DNA of 64,000 nt, from contig CM034126.1 in the NCBI GenBank assembly GCA_019914995.1, positions 2,113,001 to 2,177,000 of the forward strand. Direction: 5' to 3'. Numbering within the stretch: position 1 is the first letter of the stretch; the number at the start of each line of letters is the position of its first letter. The position numbers and the translations under genes were made by a program. This DNA is from Acanthochlamys bracteata (taxonomy: Eukaryota; Streptophyta; Magnoliopsida; Pandanales; Velloziaceae). Below are positions 1-12,644 of this stretch, piece after piece. The notes under the pieces are model-generated. The model had not been told where the DNA came from and did no database searches. It saw only the letters and a program-made list of their open reading frames with translations.

Positions 1-3000
1 ATTGTAAATTTCATTTTGGAGATTCACACAATTTGGATGACTGCTGCCTGCAGGAAGCTCAAAATGGCTGAGTATTACCTTCGAGTGGCTTATGATGTTT
101 GTGCTGTTTTTTTTTTACCATTTTAGGTTCAAGGTACTTTCTTTAGGAAAGCAGAAGTTGCTAGGCACCTTATTTTTGGTTCTCCATCCTTGTTCTTTCT
201 TTTTGACAGTAGAGATTTACTTCTAGGTATATAACTACCCCTACATGTCCAGCTGGTTTGCATTTACTCTTAGAAATTGGTTCAGAAAAGAATTGTTAAT
301 CGGGAATAGCCATTGGAATGCAAGCTATGGTAAATAAGATGCTGCAGCATGTCTCTTGTTCACTACTTCCAATTCATGTGAATTGTACAATGAGAGTTGT
401 CGTGAAGCATGTTTTGTTTTTGTTGTCTTCTCTATGAATGCCACTTTAGCAGCTATTGCAATTGCATCTCTACTGCTCTGAGGAAATTAGACTGCTTTTT
501 ACAGGAAACATTTGAGTTCTTAAACATTTTGCAACACCACGGCTTCCCGCTGGTTATGGGTGTCCTGAATCACCTCGATAAATTCAAGGATGTTAAGAGA
601 CTGAGAAAAACTAAGCAACGGCTCAAGCATCGTTTTTGGAGTGAGATTAAATATGGTTCCAAGCTATTCTTTTTGTCTGGTCTTCTTCGTGGGAAGTACG
701 CATCCTCTCTTGCTTTTTGCGTCTCTTCCTTGTCTATGATAGTACTACTTGAGATTATTTTTGCTATTTGATTTCACTCCCTGCATTTTTGAACCTCTTA
801 AAAGAATCACATCGTCTCCTGTGAACTGGACATGTCCTATCTAACTAGGCATGCAACTATAGTTTTTTTTCCTTTGCTAAATATGTCATGGTATTTGGAC
901 TAACTGTCAAAAGTCTGTTCTAGATTTGTGAATTTTAAGTTGATGATTGTGTTGATTATTTGCAGATATTTAAGACGTGAAATCCACAACCTCTCAAGGT
1001 TCATATCTGTTATGAAATATCATTCTTTGTCATGGCGCGCTGCTCATCCTTATGTTTTAGCTGATCGCTTTGAAGATGTGACTCCTGTTGAAAGAGTTCG
1101 CATGAATAATAAGTGTGACAGAAACATCACATTATATGGTTATCTTCGGGGGTGCAATATGAAGAGAGGTACAAAGGTAGAATTTAACAAGTTTGTGGTT
1201 TAAAGCTTAGGTTGTTATTTGCCTTGAAGACTTGTCCTGCAACATTTCAAATTAGTTTTATAAGATGATATTTCTTTATAGGGTTGTTTTGATCTAATTG
1301 TATAAACAAGACCATACGTTCCTATATAAATATATGCTTGCAGTACCTGCTGTACAAGGACCTTGTATTGTAGAAAACAAACATGTACTTTCCGTAAGTT
1401 CTTTTGTGAATAGCCATTCTTGGGTCAATGCACGATCTTAGCATTAAAAAGTATTTCTGTTTCACTCAATAGAACTCCATCTTTCTCAAAAAGGTATAGT
1501 CAACCATTTCTGGTTATGTAGTTGCTTGTAGCTTTGTGAAGAAATCTGGATAATGGAATTGCTAAATGGTGAAGTTGTATGAAAAGGTTTATTAAAGATC
1601 ATCAAGTGGGGATTTTCTTTTTTCTTAAATTAGCTTACGGAGTCGGTCCAAATGCCACAAGTCAAAAGGTGTGGAAGCTATGCCAAGATTAAATCTTACC
1701 TATTGCTATTATTGCTTTTAGTTGTTAATTAGCGTACTTTAGGAACTCTTTTCCTTGTCATATTGTCCTTACTGCTTCATATAAGGGATGCAGGTTTTTT
1801 TTTTGTTCGAAGAAAATAACTGCATATCATCTTCTTTTCAAGCACTCTAGTTGAGGGGTGGTACCTCTAACTTCATTATATGCCTGCATGCTTATGGTAT
1901 ATTTAAATATCCATGCAGGTCCACATTGCTGGTGTAGGTGATTTCAGTTTAGCGGGAATATCAAGTCTTCATGATCCTTGCCCGCTACCATCAGCTGCCA
2001 AGAAAAAGGGGCTGAGAGATAAAGAAAAACTGTTTTATGCACCAATGTCTGGACTTGGTGACCTTATTTTTGACAAGGATGCTGTTTACATAAACATAAA
2101 TGATCATTATGTTCAATTTTCAAAAATTGATGGTGATAGTGACACGGCAACTAAGAGAGGTATTTAAGAAATACTTGTTTGGATGATAAGTTTTCAAGAT
2201 CTTTCTTGGGATTGCGATATTTTTGCAATGTAGATCTTAGTGTCATAGTAACTTCTCAAATTTGTCCTATGCAGTATCATCAATATGTTCTTGCATTTTC
2301 ATTTTCACATCCCTAAATTGTAAATATGGATAATGTAAAGGTAAGAATGTAGTTCATTCTTTAGCAAAACAACATTATTTTTGAACCTGGATATCAGAGC
2401 AGAAAGTTTTGTTTATGAGAAAGGCAACTTCTGGAAGATTACTTGCATAGGCTACACGTTGAAACATTGAGCTAGATTAGATGCTAACTGCTTTTGTATC
2501 ACTAACCATATACTATTCTTTGCCTTTGATTTGTACAACGAATTATTTGCTATACTATTTTTTGACTCTTATATTTTATTGCCATCGGCTAATCTTATAG
2601 TTTCATTTTAACGGGCATCCTAATATTTCTAGGGAAGAATCAAGATGTAGGAGAGATCTTGGTGAAAACACTTCAAAACACACGATATTCTCTAGATGAG
2701 AAGTTGCATCATAGTTTCATCAACCTTTTCAGCAGAAATCCCCCTTTGACGCAAGAGGATACTGTGAATGAGAAGGAATTGGCGTTGGCAGAGGATGCTA
2801 TAGAGTTTCATAATGAAAAGGAGCAGGGAGATCTTACTTTATGGAATGAACAAGTTAATAATCATTTAGAGAACCGAAGTGCTTCAAAAGCCATAAGTCA
2901 GGCTAGTGAAATGGCAAGTGAAAGTGATGAAGATAATGATTATCAAGAGACTCAGTTTCTTCGGGAGGAGGACAATGATGGGCAATTACAATCTATGAGT

Positions 3001-6000
3001 TCTGGTCTGAAAGAGGAACCTGAATTTCATAATGGGAGACTAAGGAGAAAGGTTATACCGGTTAGTTATGAAGGAGATGATGATGGACCAAGCAATGCTG
3101 GGGTAAACGAACACTTCTTTAGTTCCTTTTTTCAAAAAATTGTGATAGCTACTCTTGTATACATCTTGCTATAAGTGTCTTCCTTAATTTTTGATAGCAG
3201 AATCTCCTAAAAGACTCCTTGAAGTCAAACATCTTGTAGGATGAAGATTTTGTTCCTTTTATTTCCTGTAGTTAGGTTTTCATGATGTGCACTTATAATT
3301 TTTTTATAAGCTTTGTGTTAGAAGTTTTATTTAAAAGGGCTAGTATTGTTCTGATTGTCTATCTAGCGCTTGATCTGCACTTTGTAGACCTCGCCATACT
3401 GAGCCATGTCATGTTTGGTGGCAGACGTTCTTTGAATACATTATTATTGCTGATAGTTTGAGTTCTACCATTTTGATTTGAAAATTAACATTAAAAGCAT
3501 GAAGGTTTTCAGTATATATCGTGTTTTAGTGTTTATGTCAATGAAGCTGCAATCTTTACGGGAATATCACCTGGTAATGGCCACCATATTTTCTTTCTGT
3601 GAAATGACAAACATCAAATATTATAAGGGCTGATCTGCTACTTTTGTTTCCTCAAATATTTCCCGCATTATTTCCCATGATGCTTTCGCTTCAAACGATT
3701 ATAGTGAAAATAGCCACGGCACTTGAAGACAAAGGAATACTCATCTTTGGATGTAGTTGTTTGATGTTATATTCCTCCCCCAGCCTTATATTGCTACTGA
3801 TGTATGTCCAATCACCCAAGAATTGCAGCACTGGCTGACCTTTTTATCTATTTAACTTTCTTTTGGTTGCCAGGGTTCTGATGCAGAAACCTCAGATGGA
3901 GAGTTAGGCTCTGGTTCAGAATTCTTAGAAGAGAGCGAAGAAGAAAAAGACTTTGAAGGTTCGTTACTTTCTGCTTTTGTAATTTGGGATCGAATACACA
4001 AATTTGCATATGTTCATATGGAAAATGATTTAGCAATTCGAGTCTAATGTTTTCCTAGGATATATCTCAATTGAAATGGGAATTGAACACTCACCCTAGT
4101 AGCTTGATGCTATAGTTCAAAAGGATCAAGCATTTTCTTCTAGGATGTCTGGTAATCCTCTTAAATTAATGATTTTGTTCTTTGACATTTAGCAGCTGAC
4201 CATGGTGATAGTTCAAAGTGGAAGGAGTCATTAATTGCCAAAACAGTGGCTAGAAAGAATACTAATCTTATGCAGCTTGTTTATGGACCATCTGTGTCAC
4301 TTGCTGTTCCCCTTGTTCGTGAAAACTTTGGTAGCGAGGATGAAGGAAGTGATGAAGAAGAATTTTTCAGGCCAAAAGGAGAGATGCAGAAGGTACTATT
4401 TTATCATGTTGCTGCCTAGTTATGAATCTCTGTTGAGGTTGCCAGCAAACATTTCTTGTACCAATTGCAAGATGTTTAAACAATGATATTTGTTTCTACA
4501 TACTTTACCTTTGTGTCATACTAGAGCTTGTCTTTGAGTGCTCGGTGCACTGTTGTTGTATGATAAGAAGACCTGTTTTGTTGTTTGTATGCTGCAGAAA
4601 TCTAGTGATGAAAGTAGCACAGATAGTTTCAATTCTGAAGACACTTCCAAGTTTGTACCTAAGATACTCCAGGATTGGTCTAATGAAGAAGTGGTCAGCA
4701 CCATCCGTGACCGTTTTCCCTCTGAAGATTGGTTAAATGCTGCTCAAAGAGGTCAAAATACAGATGATGTTAGAGAAGATGATGACATGTTTGGTGATGT
4801 TGAAGACCTTGAAACAGGGGAGGCCTTAAAGAGTCAGGAATCCATTAGCATTGCAGAAAATGGAAATAATTTTGATGAGGATGCTGAGGAAGTTGAGCAG
4901 CGCAGGCTCAAAAAGCTTTCTCTTCGAGCTAAATTCGATGCTGGATATCCTTCTTTGTTCTATCTTATTTTCGTTTTAGTTATTACTGAAGATAGGAGGC
5001 GAGTGTGCTTATAATGTAGCACTATCAGATGCGTTATTATATTTATCTGTTTGAAGCACTTTCTTATCTCTTTGCTTGCACTTGCTTTATGAACATGTTG
5101 ATTTTTTCTGGTGTTATCCTTTTTTCTGAAAGTAGTTTACCTTAACTTATACACACATATGATGGATCTGAGCTATCAGATGAGGGGGAAGGAAAGACAA
5201 AGGCGAAAAAGTTTCATCAGAGGCAAAACCATGATGAGGGTTTTTTGGATAAAGTATGGTTTATAACATCCTGTTTCTGTGCGGTACTCAGCTTTCAAAT
5301 ATATTATAAGAGCTGTTGTATTTGGTTTTGCAGTTAAAGGAGGAGATTGAACTTCGTAAACAGATAAATATAGCTGAACTGAACGATCTGGATGACGAGA
5401 CTAGAGTAGAGGTGGAGGGCTTTAGGACAGGAACTTACCTTAGACTGGAAATTCACGACGTTCCATTTGAGATGGTTGAACATTTTGATCCATGCCACCC
5501 TATAGTGGTTGGGGGCATTGGTCTTGGGGAGGAAAATGCTGGATACATGCAGGTATTATTTTTTAATAAACTACACTAACCTATGTGGATGTGTTTTGCG
5601 AATCTTACTGCAACTTTTCTGGTTTCACAAGGCTTTTAGTTCTGTATTTGTTGTACACATTAACATATCTCAGTTTATGGATTCTGACTCATACATGTTT
5701 ATAGTTTGACCACGTTGATTCGATAGCATGTTTTCACCTATGACATTTGAATTCAATACTTGGTTGATTTGCATTTTCTAGATTGAACTTCCTTAAATAA
5801 TATAGGCGCCCTTTCAAAGTGCATCTTGTCAAATAGTCCTAGTCAAGTTAAAGCCTTAAAAGGTTTCATGTACCAGATTCTGCAAATAGTTCTCGGAGAT
5901 CCCATTACATACAAATCTATTTCATTTTGTGGAGAAGGTACAATGTAGAAACATTATTGAGGCACAAACTTCAGCTGCTAATGGTTGATGCAAATGCTAA

Positions 6001-9000
6001 TATGATGTTTCGTTCATCGCTTCTTTTTCTTCTTTTTGTTGAAGGTTCGATTTAAGCGTCATAGATGGAGCAAGAAAGTTCTTAAGACCAGAGATCCCAT
6101 CATTGTTTCTATTGGTTGGAGGCGTTATCAAACAGTACCTATATATGCTATCGAGGATCTTAATGGACGCCATCGGATGCTGAAGTACACACCTGAACAT
6201 ATGCATTGTCTTGCTATGTTTTGGGGCCCTCTTTCACCTCCTAAAAGTGGTCTGCTTGCATTTCAGAATTTATCAAACAATCAGGTTTGCTGTTTTCAGT
6301 TTATTATTGCATTGGAATGTGGTAGCATGAAAATAATAACTTGACAGACTTTTGTTACTGTTTAAATTCCACATGGTTCTAGACCTGCTACTCCCTTGAT
6401 GAATAAAATCTTGACTATAGACTTCAGAATTTGCTTCTGTTTGTGGATCATTTACTGAATAGGTCTTCCATTATTGGATTGCTTATAGATTGACATTTTA
6501 TTCATTCTTTTAATAGAAATATAGTTCCTCTCCTTCATTGTGTTAGTTCTAGCATGTGTTACAAATGATAATCTACTGTGATCAGTTTGATCTGTTAATT
6601 AGTCAAATAATTGAATTTAGGGAATACATTGAACTTCATTCAAATGATAATATCCAGTAGGAATATTTTGAACCCCTGTGGAAGTCTATATGGTTCAACA
6701 ACTCCCATTATACTTACACTTCCTATATGATTTCTAACTATTTAATTGTAAATTGTTTTTGGTCAAACCCCTGGATTGTTCAAAGAAGATTTATTAAAAG
6801 ACTTCAAAAATGATTTAATTGCAATTTTTGCTTACCTGGGATATTGTTGATATTAGCGCACAAGGGTGTGTAAGGGTCCATGGAACTAAACCCTACCTAG
6901 TCAGATAACTTCATTGTTCTTATAGGTGATGCAGCGATATTTTCTTTTTCTTTACTACGATCCCATCATTTACATAGGGAATTGACAAAATTTTACTTGG
7001 AAGTTGTTTGAGGCTGGTAGCCATATGATAATCTGCAACATGTTATGAAATTCTCTTTCCTGTCAGAGAACAGGATTATTACCTGCACCAACATTGTTTC
7101 TAAGTAGTCCTTACTTTCCTGGGAGACTCGAGAACATGCTTAAATAATGTCATGACAAAATATATACTCCAACTTAAGATTGGCCCGTATGCTTTACCAT
7201 TTTGGTTTAACTTTATTGAAAATGAGTATCATATTAAAAAAAAAAGTTTATTGTGAAATTCGCAAGACAAGTTCCTGAATTCTAGCACATAAGGAATAGT
7301 TTGTGTTCTGTTTCGAACTTCCCTTTTTATATGATGCTAGACCTGAATCTTTTTAAAAAAAGTCTAATGTTGTTAAGTAATTTAGTCGAAGTCTTGAAGG
7401 AGCTTAAATAAAAGAAAAAGAAAGTGAATAGTCATTTCACCAAGTCACTACTTTCAGGCATCATTTCGGATTATGGCAACAGGGACAGTGCTAGAATTCA
7501 ATCATACTGTCCGAATAATGAAGAAGCTCAAGCTTGTAGGTTATCCATGCAAGATCTATAAGAAAACTGCTTTAATCAAGGACATGTTTACATCAGACCT
7601 TGAGATTGCTAGATATGAAGGTGCAGCAGTCCGCACTGTTAGTGGAATCAGGGGGCAGGTGAAGAAGGTAACATGTCATCTTCTGCTATTTATCTGACTT
7701 TTATATTGAAGTACTTTTATCCATGTCTTTCTGAACTGTCTCTTAGTGATTTCTGTGGTTTGAGAAACAGTGTTCTTGTGCACGCCTTGGAAAGTAATAT
7801 GGACTAATAAGTGATATAAACACCTCAACAGATATTTGATTAGAACTCGGAGTTGCTAAATGTGGACCTATGTATTTCTACACACATCAACAGATATTCG
7901 ATCAGAACTCGGAGTTACTAAATGTGGACCTATGTATTTCTACAGATCTTGAGAAATGATGTATGGACTAAATGATTGATATAAAGACCTTGCTATATTA
8001 CGCTTCAGAATTTGGAATTACTAAATGGGACTAGTTTGTATCTGAATGGAGTTGTATTTTTTCAGTCTTTTATGGCCGTCTCTTAATGTTCCTGTGCACG
8101 AGCCTCATGCTTTTGCAGTGCATTTGTGCAAATTGGTGTAGTTTTACATGAGTTGTTGGCTCATATTCAGAAACTGTAGCTTTTCCAAGGTACATTATTT
8201 AAATATCCTTATAATAGGTTTTGTAACCTGTTGGTAATTTTTTTTTTTTCAGGCTGCAAAAGCAGAATTAGGCAATAAGATGAAAGGTGGTGGAAGTATG
8301 AAAGAGGGGATAGCAAGATGCACTTTTGAGGACCGAATTCTAATGAGTGATATTGTCTTTTTACGCGCATGGATTCCTGTTGATATACCTCGGTTCTACA
8401 ATCCCGTCAGCACAGGACTTCAACCACGGGATCGAGACTGGAAGGGCATGAAAACTGTGGCTGAGCTTCGCAGAGAGAACAACCTTCCAATCCCTTACAA
8501 CAAAGATTCTACTTACAAGGTACATATATTCTGTGTTTTCCATTACGCTTCCTGTTATGCAGCTTCAACATAAAGTGTTATTTGCAGTGTATTATCTTTT
8601 TATCTTAATTTGAAAATCTGTGTGCCAGCAACTTACCCTCATATTGTCTAGTTTTCCCTGCTGAAAGTAGGCTACATTTCATATTAATAGCTCAAGGTAT
8701 ATTTTTGTTTAATATACAGCCCATTGAGAGGAAGCCGAGGAAGTTCAATCCATTAGTGATTCCTCCAAAACTTCAAGCTGAACTTCCCTTTGCATCAAAG
8801 CCTAAGGACAAGCCTGCCAGGGAGAGGCCACTTCTTCAGAATAGACGTGCTGTGGTCATGGAACCTCATCAAAGAAAAGCTCGTACTCTTGTCCAACACC
8901 TGCAGCTGATCAGAAATGAAAAGGTTATTTTTCTTATCCTACATGATTGAAGTTTGTTAGACATTTATATGCATGATTGAAGATGGTTAAAGTTTGTAAG

Positions 9001-9319
9001 GAATCTGGAATCTACTACCATCAGACTTCTTATGCAAAGCTTGATACTAATTTTAATCATTTGATGGTGCACCCTGTGTTCCACACTTTCCTCAAGTTTG
9101 CCTGATGATAGATAGACTAACTGTTTTAAGCTTAATTAACTTCTCTTCAAACAGATGAAGAAGCGAAAGCTAAAAGAAGAGGAGAAGAAAAAGGCCTATG
9201 AAGCCCAGAAGGCCAAGAATGAGCAGTTAGCAAAAAAGCGGCAGAGAGAGGAGCGGAGGGAGAGGTACCGTGAGGAGGATAAACAGAACCGAAGAGTAAG
9301 GAGAAAAATGGAAGACTAA
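1..9319 (+). CDS. BMS1: Ribosome biogenesis GTPase BMS1 (3' 14 exons, 5' end outside window)
   Basis: BMS1 is a nucleolar GTPase that works with RCL1 and the U3 snoRNP in early 40S (SSU processome) assembly. Coding exons read from splice sites: 505-695, 966-1176, 1919-2159, 2633-3102, 3874-3958, 4193-4392, 4598-4944, 5157-5253, 5334-5552, 6045-6284, 7458-7667, 8253-8519, 8720-8923, 9155-9319 (TAA). They keep one frame and give 1048 residues; the family is usually about 1,150-1,250, so the N-terminal P-loop exons lie upstream. Seen: the G-domain end [16 protein letters not shown], the AARP2CN region ([13 protein letters not shown]), a long acidic middle (exons 4-7), the conserved C-terminal RIBIOP_C block ([40 protein letters not shown]), and a Lys/Arg/Glu-rich helical tail ending RRKMED. 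The exon 6 acceptor is a NAGNAG site (4191-4196), so a one-codon splice variant is possible. Intron 7 is U12-type (listed separately). Positions 1-504 are intron. Confidence 0.95.
4945..5156 (+). other. U12-type AT-AC intron in BMS1
   Basis: No GT donor fits the end of exon 7. The intron instead begins ATATCCTTCT at 4945, which matches the U12 AT-AC donor consensus. It ends in AC at 5155-5156. The branch-site match TACCTTAAC (5138-5146) sits about 11 bases before that end, as expected for minor-spliceosome introns. Removing 4945-5156 joins GG to A at 5157 and keeps frame: the reading passes from LRAKFDAG to YDGSELSDE. The following exons remain open to the stop codon. Confidence 0.85.
7821..7944. 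repeat. 62-bp tandem duplication in a BMS1 intron
   Basis: Two adjacent copies (7821-7882 and 7883-7944) differ at only a few positions. Both contain AGAACTCGGAGTT followed by AAATGTGGACCTATGTATTT. The duplication lies within the 7668-8252 intron and does not touch splice sites. Confidence 0.85.
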
Positions 9320-11109
9320 CCATCTACTTACAGGTTTGCGGAATAGTGATTACGTAGTTTTCTGAAAGAGAAGAATTTTTTAGCTGCTTTGCCTTAGGCA
9401 TTTGTTTATTCATATCAATTTAGCAGAATGATTTTATTAATATCTGTAGTAAGTGTTGTGTTCAAAATGGAGCTGTATTAGTACTCCATTCCCTAGTAAC
9501 TTATCATTGTGTAAATGTAGCTGTTGATATTTGGTCGGCACAAATTTCATACGTGACATGCTCAACTTACATTTTTGATAGCAGTAAGTCAACTGATATG
9601 TTCTGCTTGTTCACTGGTGATCCGCATTTGTTTTCACGTTGCATATCATGTTAAAAGTGAGATTATGCGGGAACTATTTGCGAGGAAGTTCAATACTTCC
9701 CTCAAATCAGTGAGGATTTCTTTTTCGCTAGAGAATGGACAGACCAAGAACTTATAGACAATTTCTTCCATTCTTGCAATAAACGCCATTTATGACCCTG
9801 TAGGAATTTTATCTAATTTGTTTTTCAAGTCGCTACCCTAGGACCATGATTCTCGAAATTCCACAGCTCTCCAGATTCTGGGCTGATCTCGTTTGTACAA
9901 TTAATAATGCAATCGTCAAACAACTGTCAGAGAAAGTATCTATCTTCCTTGGCAAAGCAGTCAGAGAGAGCAGCGCGCTGCTTCTCAGCAACCAAACAAA
10001 ACTGTGCCAAAATGAGCTGGAAGTATATTTTCGTTCAACAAAGCAGACTGAAATTTTTTTAGTTTTGTTGTGAATGGTGATTGTGTGATTTCATTCGTAG
10101 TTTTGGTTTCCTATGAGAAGACCACGCGAAACAAGATGATGATATGGCGCTTTATCTGCTGTATCACAGGTTGCTCTCTGTACTCTGCAGGCAAATGTTA
10201 ACTTGGTTTTCATTCGTTTAGGGACACTAATCCAAGAAATCCAACTTTTAATTACAGAGCAAAATTATTTGTCGTTTGTGTTTAGTTGCTTTTATGTTTA
10301 ACCATTCAGAAGCCTTCGAGTGGTTGAACAAGCTTATTATTGTTAATGCTTGCTATTGGTGCTGTTACTAAAACAAACACTCCAACACTCGTGCAATATC
10401 AAATATAAGCAAACCTCGCGGTGGACTACTATTCATTGCTCCAACGGTAGCTGGTCTAACATATACATCCAAACGTTATATCCAACAAAAGCTAAATCAA
10501 CCGAACCCATGCACGTGTTCTTATTTTCACCATGTGTTCTTAATTATATATGGTTTAAGACCTTATGCGTGAAATATTTTCTGCGTAAAATATCATGTAT
10601 ATACAAGATTTTGAGAGAAAAGTTTGAGCACTAACAAACCAAACGGAGAAATATAAACAGTAGTCCCTAGTGGAAGAAACTCTTCCACCATGACAATCAA
10701 TGAATTATTTATCAGCGTTGGCCCTAATGCATTCCTGAGAAGTTGGTAGCAAGCTATGCCATCACGGCTAGCAATTGATTGACTTGATTCTCAGCTTCCC
10801 AAAGAATCTAAGCAGCTGAAATAAATAACATTTTCCATAAGCAAAGAAAAAAACAACCAAAAAACAAATCTGCACAAACTGTATTAATAATTCAACAAGC
10901 ATCCAGAAACCTTACAGACATGCATAATGAATGAAACCTACCTGTGGCCATCTCATCGATCCCAAGAACAACCTCCTCAATTTCCTAGCAATATAGTTTC
11001 CGACGTTCTAGAAACAAAACATTTTAAAGTTCAGCATCAGACCAACATCCCTTATACACATTGCCTTCTTCGACCTTTGTCACTAGATCTCTCTCTCGCT
11101 CTCTGTGAC
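9320..11109. other. BMS1 3' UTR and intergenic DNA
   Basis: The first few hundred bases after the BMS1 stop are T-rich and probably 3' untranslated. Open frames at 9575-9757, 9846-10073 and 10350-10634 are short, lack family resemblance and have no supported splice context, so I do not call them genes. From about 10900 the sequence is probably the leader of the small gene that starts at 11110. Confidence 0.5.
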
Positions 11110-11397
11110 ATGGCTCACTACCTGTTTATCTTCTTCTTAGCAGGAGTTCATGCAGTTTCAACAATTGCAGAATCGGCACGAATTTCACCAATGATTCAAA
11201 TTGCTGCAGCATCCGCGCCATCTCTTGCCATTAGGAGCAGTCCAGAAGGGCAGCTGCCGCGTAGAGACAAGCCGGATAAATCGGTAGCTGGGGCAGATGT
11301 AGTACTTGGAGGGTTTGCCGCTGCGCTTGTTGCTGTTGTTCTTTATTACATTCGGTTGACGAGAAAGAACTCAATAGAAGGAGCAGGAAAGTTGTAG
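11110..11397 (+). CDS. Small secreted/membrane protein, 95 aa
   Basis: I do not recognise a named family with certainty. The chosen start, at 11110, gives MAHYLFIFFLAG, a hydrophobic N-terminus typical of a signal peptide ending near residue 20. The same frame stays open upstream to an ATG at 10927, but that start would bury the signal sequence, so the upstream part is more likely leader. The middle is Ala/Ser/Pro-containing (IAAASAPSLAIRSSPEGQLP), then a charged stretch (RRDKPDKS). A second hydrophobic helix (GADVVLGGFAAALVAVVLYY, about residues 61-80) is followed by basic residues (RLTRKN), which fits a membrane anchor with a cytosolic tail. Small plant proteins of this layout are often annotated 'transmembrane protein' or arabinogalactan-peptide-like. 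An intronless frame with sensible topology supports a real gene, but expression evidence is needed. Confidence 0.55.
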   Translation: MAHYLFIFFLAGVHAVSTIAESARISPMIQIAAASAPSLAIRSSPEGQLPRRDKPDKSVAGADVVLGGFAAALVAVVLYYIRLTRKNSIEGAGKL

Positions 11398-11726
11398 GCG
11401 TACTTATAATTAATACTGTTGCGATGTTTTTAGCACTTTGTTCTTGTGAAAAGAAAGTAACGGAGAGAATAACGAACGCTCTTATACTTCTACGTACTCA
11501 TAAGGAATAATTAATTAAGTCTTGTGTAGCTCTATATAATTGGTTACATGCTGCTATAAGATTAAGGGTAGCTTTTTCCTTGTGATTTGAACTTTAATGG
11601 TCTTGATCGTTAAGTAGTCCTAACAGTAAGCCAGTAGTTTCCGGTAGCCCGGAGCGGGAGCTATACTTTGATGGCGCTCTCCTTCTCCAAACATAACATT
11701 TATTTTTTAGTGACTTTCATAGCAAT

Positions 11727-12306
11727 TGTGTAGAATCTGATCCCCAAACTAAAATAATTGACCAAATATTTAAAAATTAGCATCTCTCATATATATAAGC
11801 ACATGCTTATTACATCACTCAGCCAATGTGAAATTATTAAAGAACGTTGATTGTTAAGCTCATGAAGCTAGAGTTTATTTGATTCAACCCAATGCGAGTT
11901 GCTAACATATCTTTAAATTGATTAATTCGTTTTTTATTTAGATACTATTTCTAAGCCCCTCCGTTACTAATTCAAATCTAGACCAATTTGAAGACTCAAC
12001 AATCTCTTCTCTCTCAGCAACACGAAGGATGGCTCTACCCCAATAGGCTCTGATATTAGTTGTATGATTGGATTTTCAAACTAAGATGATGATCAAATCA
12101 CTTAAGAGTTAGCATATTTCATATATAAACATGTGCCTATTTCAGCACACAGCTAACGTAAAACTATTAAGATATGTGAATTGTTAAGTTCATCAAATTA
12201 GGATCCATTTGGCTCAATCTAAAATAAATTGCTGGCCTATCTCTAAGTTGACTAGTCTGTTTTTCAATTAGGCACTATCTCAAAACATTTTCGCTACTAA
12301 TCTACA
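11727..12306 (-). mobile_element. TRIM-like miniature LTR retrotransposon
   Basis: Two diverged direct repeats of about 250 bp (roughly 11727-11982 and 12061-12306) flank a spacer of about 80 bp. Shared blocks include TTAGCAT..TCATATATA, AACTATTAAGA/AAATTATTAAAGA, GTTGATTAATTCG/GTTGACTAGTCTG and a terminal CG(T/C)TACTAAT. Directly beside the right copy, on the minus strand, is ATATCAGAGCC (12041-12056), matching the tRNA-Met-type primer-binding site TGGTATCAGAGCC. LTR, primer site, tiny non-coding centre and LTR is the layout of terminal-repeat retrotransposons in miniature. It carries no protein gene. Repeat borders are approximate, and no clear target-site duplication was found, so the copy is old. 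Confidence 0.6.
12045..12057 (-). promoter_or_regulatory. Primer-binding site of the TRIM-like element
   Basis: On the minus strand this reads approximately ATATCAGAGCC, the complement of the 3' end of plant initiator-methionine tRNA with small changes. It directly adjoins the presumed 5' LTR (12061-12306, read on minus). Confidence 0.55.
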
Positions 12307-12644
12307 CCTAAAACGAGTCCCAATAAATTGATCTAAAATTTGGCCAACTTATGAATCCTTGATGAGCTACTACTTCCAATAAATAGTGTTGTTTAGTTTG
12401 GAGTGTCTACTAGTTTCCGTGATAAAATACCTGTGAATATTAGTTCATTATACAGATAGTACGGACTATCAATATAGCCACAATGCAACTTCTTTAAAAT
12501 TCCAATATGAGGACATATCACATTATACAGAATTAAGCCTTGATTTTGGATAAAATATATCAATCATAGTTTCAGAATGAATAAATGCTACTGCAATGAG
12601 TATTCAATCTTGCCTCAGTAATACAATTAACTCTTGATAATTAA

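Noticed and set aside
10927..11109. Upstream extension of the small membrane protein to an ATG at 10927
   Set aside because: The extension has no signal-peptide character and would place the strongly hydrophobic MAHYLFIFFLAG segment internally; the start at 11110 is more sensible.
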